This document shows, piece after piece, positions 23,456 through 30,560 of a stretch of DNA of 30,560 nucleotides. How positions within the stretch are numbered: position 1 is the stretch's first letter; every line of letters begins with the position of its first letter. Source of the DNA: JAPKZH01 sp964537875 (GTDB taxonomy: Bacteria > Acidobacteriota > Aminicenantia > Aminicenantales > UBA4085); the NCBI GenBank assembly GCA_964537875.1, contig CAZIDN010000043.1:1-30560 (forward strand), read 5' to 3'. A program made the position numbers and the translations under genes. Under the pieces are notes generated by a model. It did no database searches and was not told where the DNA came from. It saw only the letters and a program-made list of their open reading frames with translations.

Positions 23456-26017
23456 ATGAAACCGATCCAAACATTCATGGCCATCCCGTCGCTGCCGGCT
23501 CCGCTCGAACGAATGCGCGACCTGGCCAGCAACCTGCGCTGGGCCTGGCATCATGACACGATCGAGCTTTTTCGCCGGCTGGACAGCGTCCTGTGGGAAA
23601 CAACCGGCCATAATCCCATCCTCATGTTGGGAACGATCGATCAGGCGAAGCTCGAAGCCGCCGCCTGCGATGAAGGCTTCTTGGCCCACCTGGACCGCGT
23701 TGCCCAAGATCTAGATGCCTACATGGCCGCCGAATCGACTTGGTTCCGTCGAGCCCACGGTGTTTCCCAAGCGCCTCTCATCGCCTATTTTTCGGCCGAA
23801 TTCGGCATCACCGAGTGCCTCTCCATTTTTGCCGGCGGCTTGGGGATGTTGGCGGGCGATCACCTCAAGTCGGCCAGCGACTTGGGAGTACCGCTTGTCG
23901 GTGCAGGGCTCCTCTATCAGCAGGGATATTTCCGCCAGTATCTCAACGAAGCCGGCTGGCAGCAGGAAGTGTACGAAAACAACGACTTTCACAATCTGCC
24001 CTTGACTTTGAAACGCCGGCCTGACGGGGCGCCGCTCACCGTCGAAGTGCCTCTGCCTGGCCGGAAGGTCATCGTCCAGGTTTGGTGGGCCCAGGTGGGC
24101 CGTGTCCCCCTCTATTTGCTGGATTCCAACATCCCGGCCAACCGGCCCGAAGATCGCGACATCACCGATCAATTGTACGGCGGCGATATCGAGATGCGGA
24201 TCAAGCAGGAAATCCTCCTGGGCCTCGGCGGCTATTTAGCCCTGGAAACCCTCGGCCTGGAGCCGACTGTTTATCACATGAATGAAGGCCATTCCGCTTT
24301 TCTGGCTCTGGAAAGGACGCGGCGGATCATGGAAAAATGCGACCTGTCGTTCGCAGAAGCGCGAGAAGCGGCCTCGGCCGGGCTGGTTTTCACAACCCAC
24401 ACCGCCGTAGCTGCAGGACACGATTATTTTCCGCCCGCGCTCATGGACCGCTATTTCGCCGATTATATGCGCGCTTTAGGCCTCTCTCGCCGCGACTTTC
24501 TAGCCTTGGGGCGACGGAATTCGGATGACGACCAAGAGCCTTTCTGCATGACCATCCTCGCTCTTCATCTCGCCGCCCACAGCAACGGTGTAAGCCGGTT
24601 GCACGGCAGGGTCAGCCGGAAAATGTGGCAGGGGCTTTGGCCGGGGTTGCCGGAGGACGAGATCCCTATCGACAGCGTGACCAACGCCGTCCACTTTCAG
24701 TCGTGGATCTCCCGCGAGATGAAGGAGCTGTACGACCGCTACCTGGGGCCGCGCTGGCGCGAAGAGGTGGCGGACCAGACCGTATGGCAAGGGGCGGACC
24801 GCATTGCGGGCGAGGAGCTGTGGCGGACCCACGAGCGCCGCCGGGAGAGGCTGGTCGCTTTCAGCCGCCGCCGTCTGCGCAGCCAGCTGGAGCGACGGGG
24901 TGCTTCTCAAACTGCCATTGAAGCCGCCGACGCGGTCCTGGACCCTGAGGCGTTGACGATCGGCTTTGGCAGACGTTTTGCAACCTATAAACGGGCGGCG
25001 CTGCTCCTGCGCGATCCGGAACGGCTGGGGCGCATCATTAACCAACCGGGTCGACCGGTCCAGATCATCTACGCCGGCAAAGCGCATCCCCGCGACGAGC
25101 CGGGAAAGGGTTTGATCCGGCAGATCGTGGAGCTGGCCCACCGGCAGGAGTTTAGGCGGCGACTTGTCTTCCTCGAGGATTATGACGTGGCCGTGGCCCG
25201 TTACCTGGTTCAGGGAGTCGATGTCTGGCTGAACACGCCGCTTCGACTGCAGGAGGCCAGCGGCACCAGCGGCATGAAGGCAACGGCCAACGGCGTCCTC
25301 AACTTGAGCATCCTGGACGGTTGGTGGGACGAGGCTTATCGGCCGGAAGTGGGCTGGGCTATCGGACGGCGGGAGAAATACGACGACAGCAACTATCAGG
25401 ACCAGGTCGAGGCCGAAGCCCTGTACGGCCTGCTGGAACAGGAAGTGGTCCCCGCTTTTTATGATCGCGGCAGCGACGGTCTGCCTCGCCGCTGGATCGG
25501 CCGGATGAGGGCGTCCATCCAGACCTTATGTCGAACCTTCACGACTCATCGCATGGTGGGAGAATACACGGAGCGCTATTACCTTCACGCGGCCGGCCTT
25601 TATGCGAAGCTCACGGCGGATGGCTTGGTCCGGGCTAAGGAGCTTGCGGCATGGAAAGCCCGTCTCCAGAAAAATTGGTCTCGGGTCCGGGTGGAAGCGG
25701 TCGGCGGCGATACTGTCAAGGACGTACAGGTGGGTGGAGAGTTTCGCGTCCAGGCAAAGGTGTATCTGGGCGCCCTCACTCCGGATGAAGTGGCCGTCGA
25801 GCTCTATATGGGACATGTCGATGCGGCCGGAGAAATCATAGAAGCGGAATCCACGCCGATGCAGCCGGTGGGACCCAAAGGGGAAGGGACCTACCTCTAT
25901 CAGGCGAGCGCCGTCACGCTCTGCGGGAGCGGCCTGTATGGCTATACGCTGCGGGTGCTGCCCCGCCATCCCGATCTCACCGCGCCCTTTCTGCCCGGGC
26001 TCATCGTCTGGGCCTAG
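23456..26017 (+). CDS. glgP: Alpha-glucan (glycogen/maltodextrin) phosphorylase, GT35
   Basis: This 853-residue enzyme cleaves alpha-1,4-glucans with phosphate to give glucose-1-phosphate. The N-terminal region (about 10-115, LPAPLERMRDLASNLRWAWH) is the extra domain of the short bacterial/archaeal phosphorylases. The catalytic core follows, with APLIAYFSAEFGITECLSIFAGGLGMLAGDHLKSASDLGVPLVG, YHMNEGHSAFLALE and the PLP-binding Lys (about K608) in EASGTSGMKATANG. A beta-sandwich at about 750-853 closes the protein. AAGGAG before the ATG at 23456 fixes the start. Other glycogen genes are not in the window. The upstream leader contains the zinc-ribbon remnant. Confidence 0.95.
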   Translation: MKPIQTFMAIPSLPAPLERMRDLASNLRWAWHHDTIELFRRLDSVLWETTGHNPILMLGTIDQAKLEAAACDEGFLAHLDRVAQDLDAYMAAESTWFRRAHGVSQAPLIAYFSAEFGITECLSIFAGGLGMLAGDHLKSASDLGVPLVGAGLLYQQGYFRQYLNEAGWQQEVYENNDFHNLPLTLKRRPDGAPLTVEVPLPGRKVIVQVWWAQVGRVPLYLLDSNIPANRPEDRDITDQLYGGDIEMRIKQEILLGLGGYLALETLGLEPTVYHMNEGHSAFLALERTRRIMEKCDLSFAEAREAASAGLVFTTHTAVAAGHDYFPPALMDRYFADYMRALGLSRRDFLALGRRNSDDDQEPFCMTILALHLAAHSNGVSRLHGRVSRKMWQGLWPGLPEDEIPIDSVTNAVHFQSWISREMKELYDRYLGPRWREEVADQTVWQGADRIAGEELWRTHERRRERLVAFSRRRLRSQLERRGASQTAIEAADAVLDPEALTIGFGRRFATYKRAALLLRDPERLGRIINQPGRPVQIIYAGKAHPRDEPGKGLIRQIVELAHRQEFRRRLVFLEDYDVAVARYLVQGVDVWLNTPLRLQEASGTSGMKATANGVLNLSILDGWWDEAYRPEVGWAIGRREKYDDSNYQDQVEAEALYGLLEQEVVPAFYDRGSDGLPRRWIGRMRASIQTLCRTFTTHRMVGEYTERYYLHAAGLYAKLTADGLVRAKELAAWKARLQKNWSRVRVEAVGGDTVKDVQVGGEFRVQAKVYLGALTPDEVAVELYMGHVDAAGEIIEAESTPMQPVGPKGEGTYLYQASAVTLCGSGLYGYTLRVLPRHPDLTAPFLPGLIVWA

Positions 26018-26020
26018 AAA

Positions 26021-26158
26021 ATGGCCCTTCCTTTGGACCAGGCTAAAGAAGCTTTGAAAATCCTCGGAATGAGGAGCCGTCCTACCGGACCCGGAAATGC
26101 AGCGTCAATCCAAAGGAATGACAAGTTCGGCCCTGTTTTGAAAACGAACGCCTCCTGA
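26021..26158 (+). CDS. Possible 45-residue open frame between glgP and the flippase-like gene
   Basis: A frame MALPLDQAKEALKILGMRSR continues to TNAS and stops. It fits between its neighbours with 3 nt on each side. It has no Shine-Dalgarno, no recognised domain and could be chance. It is listed because it fills the only gap in an otherwise close gene pair. Confidence 0.2.
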   Translation: MALPLDQAKEALKILGMRSRPTGPGNAASIQRNDKFGPVLKTNAS

Positions 26159-26161
26159 CGA

Positions 26162-27136
26162 ATGGTCACCCGGAAAAAAGTTTTAAAATGGGCCTGGATG
26201 ATCGGCATCGCCCTCTTCGTTTTTCTCCTCTACAAAATCGGCCCCGGCCAAATATGGGAGGACATCAAGAAACTGACATGGCTAAGTTTTTTGATCTTGA
26301 TCCTTCTCCGAATGATCTACTGGGCTTCGCGGACGCTGATCTGGGAAATGATTTACAGAAGCTATGATCGGCAGGTTTCGTTCCTCAATCTTTTTTCGGC
26401 CCGACTGGCAGGATACGCCGTGAGCTTTCTGACACCCGGCGCCTTTTTTGGCGGGGAAGCGATCCGGGCGATGATGGTCGATACGTCCAACCGGAAAAAA
26501 TGTCTGGCCTCCATTGTCGTCGATAGAACCTTAGAGATTTCCGCGGTCATTTTTTTTGCGGTGGTTGCGGTGGTCATCACCGTGACACAAATACCCATGT
26601 CTTTCCGAGCCAAGGCGATCTTGGCGGTTTCGATCGCTTTTCTAAGCGTGTTCATCCTGTTCATGCTGGCCAAGCAGAGACAGGGGTTTTTCCTGTGGAT
26701 CATCGCCGCCCTGGGAAAGATCAGGATTCGATTCAAGTTCCTGCAGAAATACATGCCCAAAATCCAAGAGACCGACGAATATATCTCGGATTTCTACAGC
26801 CGCCACAGGGGGACTTTTTTCGTGGCCCTCTTCCTCTATGCCCTGGCCCATCTCTTCTGGGTCGTGGAAATATATTTCACCCTGGCCTTTATGGGCGCCG
26901 TGGGAGTCACCCCCCTCAAGGCCTTCTTGGTCGTCTCCCTGTCCGTCTTTGGATTCATGATCCCCGCTATTCCGGCCTCCTTGGGGACGCTGGAAATCAC
27001 CAATGTTGCCCTATTCGCCCTCCTGGGCCTGGGCGCGGGAACTGGGTTTTCGATGACGATCATCCGGAGGATTCTGTCCCTTGTCGGGTCGGGAGTCGGG
27101 CTCGTGTGGATGGCTTTGAAACGGGTAAAACGATAG
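26162..27136 (+). CDS. Flippase-like membrane protein (LPG synthase TM / YbhN family)
   Basis: This 324-residue protein has about eight membrane segments and matches the lysylphosphatidylglycerol-synthase transmembrane family (AglD/YbhN-like, UPF0104). Diagnostic parts are SARLAGYAVSFLTPGAFFGGEAIRA, ASIVVDRTLEISAVIFF and FGFMIPAIPASLGTLEITNVALFALLGL, all with typical spacing. Members move or hold lipids at the inner membrane; the MprF N-terminal domain is the best-studied relative. The synthase domain of MprF is absent. The ATG at 26162 lacks a strong Shine-Dalgarno. The gene follows glgP at 144 nt. The lipid handled is unknown. Confidence 0.85.
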   Translation: MVTRKKVLKWAWMIGIALFVFLLYKIGPGQIWEDIKKLTWLSFLILILLRMIYWASRTLIWEMIYRSYDRQVSFLNLFSARLAGYAVSFLTPGAFFGGEAIRAMMVDTSNRKKCLASIVVDRTLEISAVIFFAVVAVVITVTQIPMSFRAKAILAVSIAFLSVFILFMLAKQRQGFFLWIIAALGKIRIRFKFLQKYMPKIQETDEYISDFYSRHRGTFFVALFLYALAHLFWVVEIYFTLAFMGAVGVTPLKAFLVVSLSVFGFMIPAIPASLGTLEITNVALFALLGLGAGTGFSMTIIRRILSLVGSGVGLVWMALKRVKR

Positions 27137-27268
27137 TTGATACCCGGAGATCAACTCGAAAAGCTTAAGGCGTTCCAACGAAAGGTTGCGATATCGTGCT
27201 TTGCGATCAAAAGCTGCTTGTTCCGGAGCGGTAAGGATGCCACGATCTCGGGTCGTTTTCTCAATGAT

Positions 27269-27598
27269 CTATTTTTTCGTTTTTTTGAGCAGGGCGCATA
27301 AGAGGAAATAATCGAGCGTTCCTAAAAACAGGATGATGCCGACCTCCGCCGCAAGCATTTTTTCATTTAATGAATAGAGGCTTCGGTCCTGGTCCTTGGC
27401 CAGGACCTTGATCGATCGAGCTTTGAGAAATCGAGGCAGAAACATGTATCCGCCCTGTTTGGCGGTCGTTCGCCAGATCAGGTTTGTGCTGAAATCTCTC
27501 TTGTAGGAGAGATGAATCGCCCGGTAGGGGATGAACAGGATAGCCAGGAACAGGAGCGCCCCGAAGACTCGCAAGACTCTCTTTTTGCATGGATTCAT
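27269..27598 (-). CDS. Small two-helix membrane protein, unknown function
   Basis: I do not recognise this 109-residue protein. It has one membrane segment near the N-terminus (VFGALLFLAILFIPYRAI), a polar middle of about 50 residues and a second segment (MLAAEVGIILFLGTLDYFLLCALL), ending in KKTKK. Both ends would lie in the cytosol. It sits 72 nt downstream of the lipid kinase on the same strand and may belong to that transcript. The ribosome binding site is weak. Confidence 0.6.
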   Translation of the reverse strand: MNPCKKRVLRVFGALLFLAILFIPYRAIHLSYKRDFSTNLIWRTTAKQGGYMFLPRFLKARSIKVLAKDQDRSLYSLNEKMLAAEVGIILFLGTLDYFLLCALLKKTKK

Positions 27599-27670
27599 CT
27601 TGTGCTCGTCAATGAATACGATTGTACCAGGCCAGATGTTTATAGGCCAGTGAAATCGCCGACGTCCGGA

Positions 27671-28600
27671 TTAACAGATGATGTTCAAAGCTTGGGGAAG
27701 AATACGGAATGTCGCCTTTCTAAACAGGGAATGATCGGAGCCCCTCAAAATTTCACCATCCGTCTGGATCATAAAAGGCGTTTTCGAGGAAATTTTGAAG
27801 CTTCCGGCCTGAAGGATGTCCACTTCTTTGGCTTTCCCATGCTTTCCGGTATTGGCCAACGAAGAAATTCGCGCCAAGCGCAGGAACGAGCATTTCCTGA
27901 TCAGGCAGGCATCCAGCTTGCCGTCATCGGGACGGGCATTGGGATTGATGATTTTTCCCGTCGCCCAGTAGCGGACATTGCTGACGACGGCGGCCATGTA
28001 TTCGCCTTCCACTCGGGATGCTTCGAATTCGACGGCCAGGGGCAGCGGGATTTTTTTGTCTCGATAAGCGCGGATAATGCCCCTTATCCCCGCCAGCCTC
28101 TGCCGCTCGGCCGACTTCGGCTTTCGCTGAGCCAGTTCCGCCACATATTGATTGACGAAGACCCCGACCCCGATATTGGCCTGTCCTAAAAAGCAGCGGA
28201 CCTGCTCTTCCCCGTCATAAATGCCTCCGAGATCGATCTTTTTTGTCCGCATAGTCTTTAAGGCCAGGCATGCTTTTTCCAGCGAATCGACGCCGAATTC
28301 CTTGGCGATATCATTGGATGAACCGACGGCGATCATGCCGAAATTCACATCGGCACCCGCGGCCATGATTTCATTGACCATGATATGAAACGTCGAGTCC
28401 CCCCCGGCGCCGACGATGGCCCCGTATCTTTTAGCGTGCTGCCTTGTCAGGGCCCGCAAATTCTCTGCGCTCCGGGTCACCGTCATATCGTAAGGAATCC
28501 CGGACTGCCCAAGCCGTTCTTCCAGCTCGCCCTTCTTTCTGAGAGCTTTGCCCATTCCCGCCGAAGGATTGAACAGGATGGAGAGCCTTTCATTCCCCAT
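27671..28600 (-). CDS. Diacylglycerol kinase-like lipid kinase
   Basis: This 309-residue protein is a DAGK-catalytic-domain protein of the YegS/DgkB/BmrU type. It opens with ILFNPSAGMGKA and has the nucleotide-binding loop GAGGDSTFHIMVNEIM (65-80), VGSSNDIAKEFG near 93-104, and the C-terminal beta-domain ending in MIQTDGEILRGS. The family motif is GGDGT; here it is GGDST, a conservative change. It would phosphorylate a lipid such as diacylglycerol or a sphingoid base. Its ATG overlaps the last 11 nt of the upstream MFS gene, so the two are translationally coupled and probably act together. Confidence 0.9.
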   Translation of the reverse strand: MGNERLSILFNPSAGMGKALRKKGELEERLGQSGIPYDMTVTRSAENLRALTRQHAKRYGAIVGAGGDSTFHIMVNEIMAAGADVNFGMIAVGSSNDIAKEFGVDSLEKACLALKTMRTKKIDLGGIYDGEEQVRCFLGQANIGVGVFVNQYVAELAQRKPKSAERQRLAGIRGIIRAYRDKKIPLPLAVEFEASRVEGEYMAAVVSNVRYWATGKIINPNARPDDGKLDACLIRKCSFLRLARISSLANTGKHGKAKEVDILQAGSFKISSKTPFMIQTDGEILRGSDHSLFRKATFRILPQALNIIC

Positions 28601-29969
28601 TAGGCCCGATGCTCCTTTTCATTTCGACGGCTCGCTCGGCCAGGACTGAATGGGCGCGGTCCAGGTCGTTCCGGATGTGGGCCAGGACCGGAAGCCAGAA
28701 GAAGATATTCACGACCCAGAAGACCAGCACGGACCACATGGCCGTTTTCAAGCCCCACAGTGTTGCCGCGTAGGAAGCGATCAGGGGGCCGAGGGCGCTG
28801 CCGATCATGTCCATGACGGAAGCCAGCGAGACCATCGTCGCCCTATGCTCGGGCAGGTTGATGTCGGCCAGCGAGCTGTACCAGTTCGGGTTGACGCCCT
28901 GGTTGATGAACATGGCCGCGGCGATCGTGAGGATGAGGGCCCACAGGCCGGGCAGGGCCAGCGCCTCGGAGAGAGGGGTCCCGGCGGGAATCCAGACATT
29001 GGATTGGAGGAACAAAATCATGAAGACGATCGGGACGCCGTTGCAGAAAAGGGCCACCAGGACTTTAGCCCTTTTGTCCTTCTGGAATCCCCAGTCGCCG
29101 ATCCGTCCAAAGGCTAGGGCGCCCAGCCCGCCGAATAGAAAGACCAGCAGGATCGCGAAATTCACGGCCTGGACGTCCATGTTATGGATGTCTTTCATGT
29201 ATTTGAAGATGAGAAAAAGGACGATCGATCCCGGGACGACGTCGACAAAATTCATGATCAGCCAGACGTTGCTTTTGGCCGCCCAGATCATTTTGACATT
29301 TTTTTTGGAAATGCGGAAGCGGTAGGCAGCGCCCTCGAGAATGATGTCGCGCAGTTCCTGCTCGCGGGCCCCGCGCTCCGGCTCACGGACGACGAGAAGG
29401 GCGAAGGCCAGAACGAGATTGATCATCCCGACCAGGAAGTAGGTGAGTCTCCAGCCTCCGGCCATGGAGCCGGCGATGACGAAGCCGGCCAGTCGACCGA
29501 GGAGCATAGCAAACGACGTGAACCCGAAGGCCGTCGCCCGGCGCTTGGGGTCAACCGTATCCGCGACCAAAGAAAAAACCGCGGGGACGACGACGCCGAT
29601 GCCGATGCCGTTCAGGGCGCGGGTGATGAAAAAGAAAATATATCCGGCGCTGCCGTGAGGGGTGAGCACGGTGAGGGCGGAGAAGGATCCGTAAATGAGG
29701 CAGCCGGCGAAGCAGATCTTGATGCGCGATGTCCGGTCGGCCGAGATTCCCGCCACGATCATGGAAACCGCTGAACACAGCGTAAACGTGAAGGTCAGCC
29801 AACCGAGCGGCACGACATTCGACGTGGCCCCGAAAAAATCCTGGAGCAAGGGATTGACCAGCGGGCTGAGGAGCGACTGGTCCGCAAAGTCAAAAACGAG
29901 AATAAGCAGGAAAAAGACGAAGGCCAGCCCGCCGGCCGCGCGGGAAACGATTTTTCGTCGGGTTTCCAT
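28590..29969 (-). CDS. Major facilitator superfamily transporter (Spinster-like)
   Basis: This 459-residue protein has 12 predicted membrane segments. The MFS signature between helices 2 and 3 is AGISADRTSRIKI. Helices 4 and 5 contain RALNGIGIGVVVPAVFSLVADTVDPKRRATAFG and MLLGRLAGFVIAG, which resemble Spinster-type lipid transporters. The second half has FGRIGDWGFQKDKRAK. Coupling to a lipid kinase suggests export or uptake of a phosphorylated or precursor lipid, but the substrate is inferred only from context. The ATG at 29969 has AGG close upstream; a promoter lies at 29989-30016. Confidence 0.85.
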   Translation of the reverse strand: METRRKIVSRAAGGLAFVFFLLILVFDFADQSLLSPLVNPLLQDFFGATSNVVPLGWLTFTFTLCSAVSMIVAGISADRTSRIKICFAGCLIYGSFSALTVLTPHGSAGYIFFFITRALNGIGIGVVVPAVFSLVADTVDPKRRATAFGFTSFAMLLGRLAGFVIAGSMAGGWRLTYFLVGMINLVLAFALLVVREPERGAREQELRDIILEGAAYRFRISKKNVKMIWAAKSNVWLIMNFVDVVPGSIVLFLIFKYMKDIHNMDVQAVNFAILLVFLFGGLGALAFGRIGDWGFQKDKRAKVLVALFCNGVPIVFMILFLQSNVWIPAGTPLSEALALPGLWALILTIAAAMFINQGVNPNWYSSLADINLPEHRATMVSLASVMDMIGSALGPLIASYAATLWGLKTAMWSVLVFWVVNIFFWLPVLAHIRNDLDRAHSVLAERAVEMKRSIGPNGE

Positions 29970-29988
29970 GGCCTGAAATCAAGGTATT

Positions 29989-30016
29989 ATTAAACCAAGC
30001 CTTCCCGGGAAGTCAA
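29989..30016 (-). promoter_or_regulatory. Promoter of the MFS-lipid kinase operon
   Basis: On the minus strand TTGACT (30016-30011), a 16-nt spacer and TTTAAT (29994-29989, 5 of 6 consensus) give a start near 29982 and a leader of about 13 nt. Its -35 box is one arm of the palindrome described for the divergent promoter. Confidence 0.55.
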
Positions 30017-30026
30017 ACAAATTCAT

Positions 30027-30055
30027 TTGACTCTTCGCTTCCGTGGGATTATGCT
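30027..30055 (+). promoter_or_regulatory. Divergent promoter of the small membrane protein gene
   Basis: TTGACT (30027-30032), a 17-nt spacer and TATGCT (30050-30055) predict a start at about 30062, only 2 nt from the ATG at 30064. The mRNA would be essentially leaderless; no Shine-Dalgarno is present. The -35 boxes of both promoters form the inverted repeat AGTCAAA (30011-30017) and TTTGACT (30026-30032). Confidence 0.5.
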
Positions 30056-30063
30056 ATAAATAA

Positions 30064-30435
30064 ATGGAAATCGCAAAATCCGCGACTCTGAGAAAAGGGA
30101 CGAGAATTTTCCTGTTCCTCCTCGTCTGGGCCTTCACGGCCTGGCTGCTCTACCCTCTCATCGCCCTCGATACGGTCGACCTCCGTAGCTCATTGGAATA
30201 TTTCTACCGGGCGGCCGGAGGCGTCGTCATCATGATCATCCTCTTCGGGAAGACGGTCGTCGACCTCTTGTTTTCCCAGGACCTTTCGCGGAAAAAATCG
30301 TATCTCTATGTCGCGTTCCTCACGGTCTATTCGATCGCCCTGGCCGGCGGGGTCATCTTTATGGCCATCCGGATCCTCCTTCTCTACCTCAACAAGAATA
30401 GCTCCACTTTCACCGGCGGGGACGTTCAGTACTAA
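30064..30435 (+). CDS. Small integral membrane protein, unknown function
   Basis: I do not recognise this 123-residue protein. Three membrane segments are visible: IFLFLLVWAFTAWLLYPLIAL, AAGGVVIMIILFGKTVVDLLF and YVAFLTVYSIALAGGVIFMAIRILLLYL. A short polar tail (NKNSSTFTGGDVQY) follows. It is divergent from the MFS gene. No ribosome binding site precedes the ATG, consistent with a leaderless transcript from the adjacent promoter. Confidence 0.65.
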   Translation: MEIAKSATLRKGTRIFLFLLVWAFTAWLLYPLIALDTVDLRSSLEYFYRAAGGVVIMIILFGKTVVDLLFSQDLSRKKSYLYVAFLTVYSIALAGGVIFMAIRILLLYLNKNSSTFTGGDVQY

Positions 30436-30454
30436 TATCAACGCAATAATTAAA

Positions 30455-30560
30455 ATGACATCCCCGTTCGGGCGGCGCTTAGGCCGTCCGCAGCCCCCGG
30501 GCCCCGGGGAACCAGTCCCGTCGGACACTCTTGGAAGGAAACCCTTTCCTAGGGTTTCCT
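30455..30560. other. G+C-rich, hairpin-rich end of the window
   Basis: No gene is seen after 30435. The stretch contains several self-complementary runs, for example GGCGGCGCTTAGGCCGTCC and CCCCGGGCCCCGGGG. It ends in a perfect 10-bp inverted repeat (AGGAAACCCT at 30536-30545 and AGGGTTTCCT at 30551-30560, loop TTCCT). It may be the start of a structured RNA or repeat cut by the window edge; the class is not recognised. Confidence 0.35.

Noticed and set aside
27137..27268. Minus-strand frame that stays open for about 44 codons after the TAG of the small membrane protein gene
   Set aside because: It reads somewhat protein-like (RGILTAPEQAAFDRKARYRN), but has no start codon of its own and no domain; read-through or a remnant cannot be shown from one sequence.

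Overview
The window looks like a chromosomal piece of an uncultured, Gram-negative-type bacterium. The gene mix is a zinc-ribbon Ser/Thr kinase with TPRs, a sortilin-like Asp-box propeller protein, exported M14 and HEXXH peptidases, a MauG/CCP-type dihaem protein and a TPR-CHAT protein. That mix would suit Acidobacteriota or Aminicenantes-like lineages. This placement is inference from gene content, not from a marker gene. No rRNA, tRNA, CRISPR array or phage gene was seen.

Layout. (1) 1-890, minus strand: an RRM RNA-binding protein with a strong sigma70-type promoter and a long leader, followed by a truncated IS3-type OrfA fragment and a Rho-independent terminator. (2) 883-2765, plus: poly(A) polymerase (pcnB) and 3-methyladenine DNA glycosylase I (tag). 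(3) 2779-6185, minus: exported dihaem cytochrome-c peroxidase and exported M14 carboxypeptidase, separated by a palindromic repeat that itself carries a nested array of five hairpins. (4) 6.4-14.6 kb: an island visibly richer in A+T than its flanks. It holds an ECF sigma factor overlapping a membrane anti-sigma factor, an exported TPR-CHAT putative protease convergent with them, a secreted 8-cysteine protein next to a MauE/DoxX-like membrane protein, a small Cys protein, a cytosolic SH3-plus-ComEC-like metallo-hydrolase, and an AbrB/VapC toxin-antitoxin pair. (5) 14.6-22.7 kb: a 1098-residue Asp-box propeller protein, a methyltransferase, a Ser/Thr kinase and a HEXXH peptidase, with three more copies of the palindromic repeat between them. 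(6) 22.8-30.4 kb: a small anchored protein, the remnant of a second zinc-ribbon gene, alpha-glucan phosphorylase, a flippase-like membrane protein, a lipid kinase translationally coupled to an MFS transporter, and small membrane proteins.

The most interesting set is the sigma / anti-sigma / TPR-CHAT module at 6520-10667. All three parts of a possible proteolytic signalling route are adjacent, and the TPR-CHAT protein has a signal sequence that would put it on the same side of the membrane as the anti-sigma C-terminal domain. This parallels, without CRISPR, the known type III-E logic in which a TPR-CHAT protease (Csx29) cleaves a protein (Csx30) that restrains an RpoE-type sigma factor. Other items worth attention are the five-copy GGGGTCAAACCTACTC palindromic family, the nested hairpin array at 4271-4444, the Cys-rich/MauE-like pair, and the divergent promoter at 29989-30055 whose two -35 boxes form one palindrome.
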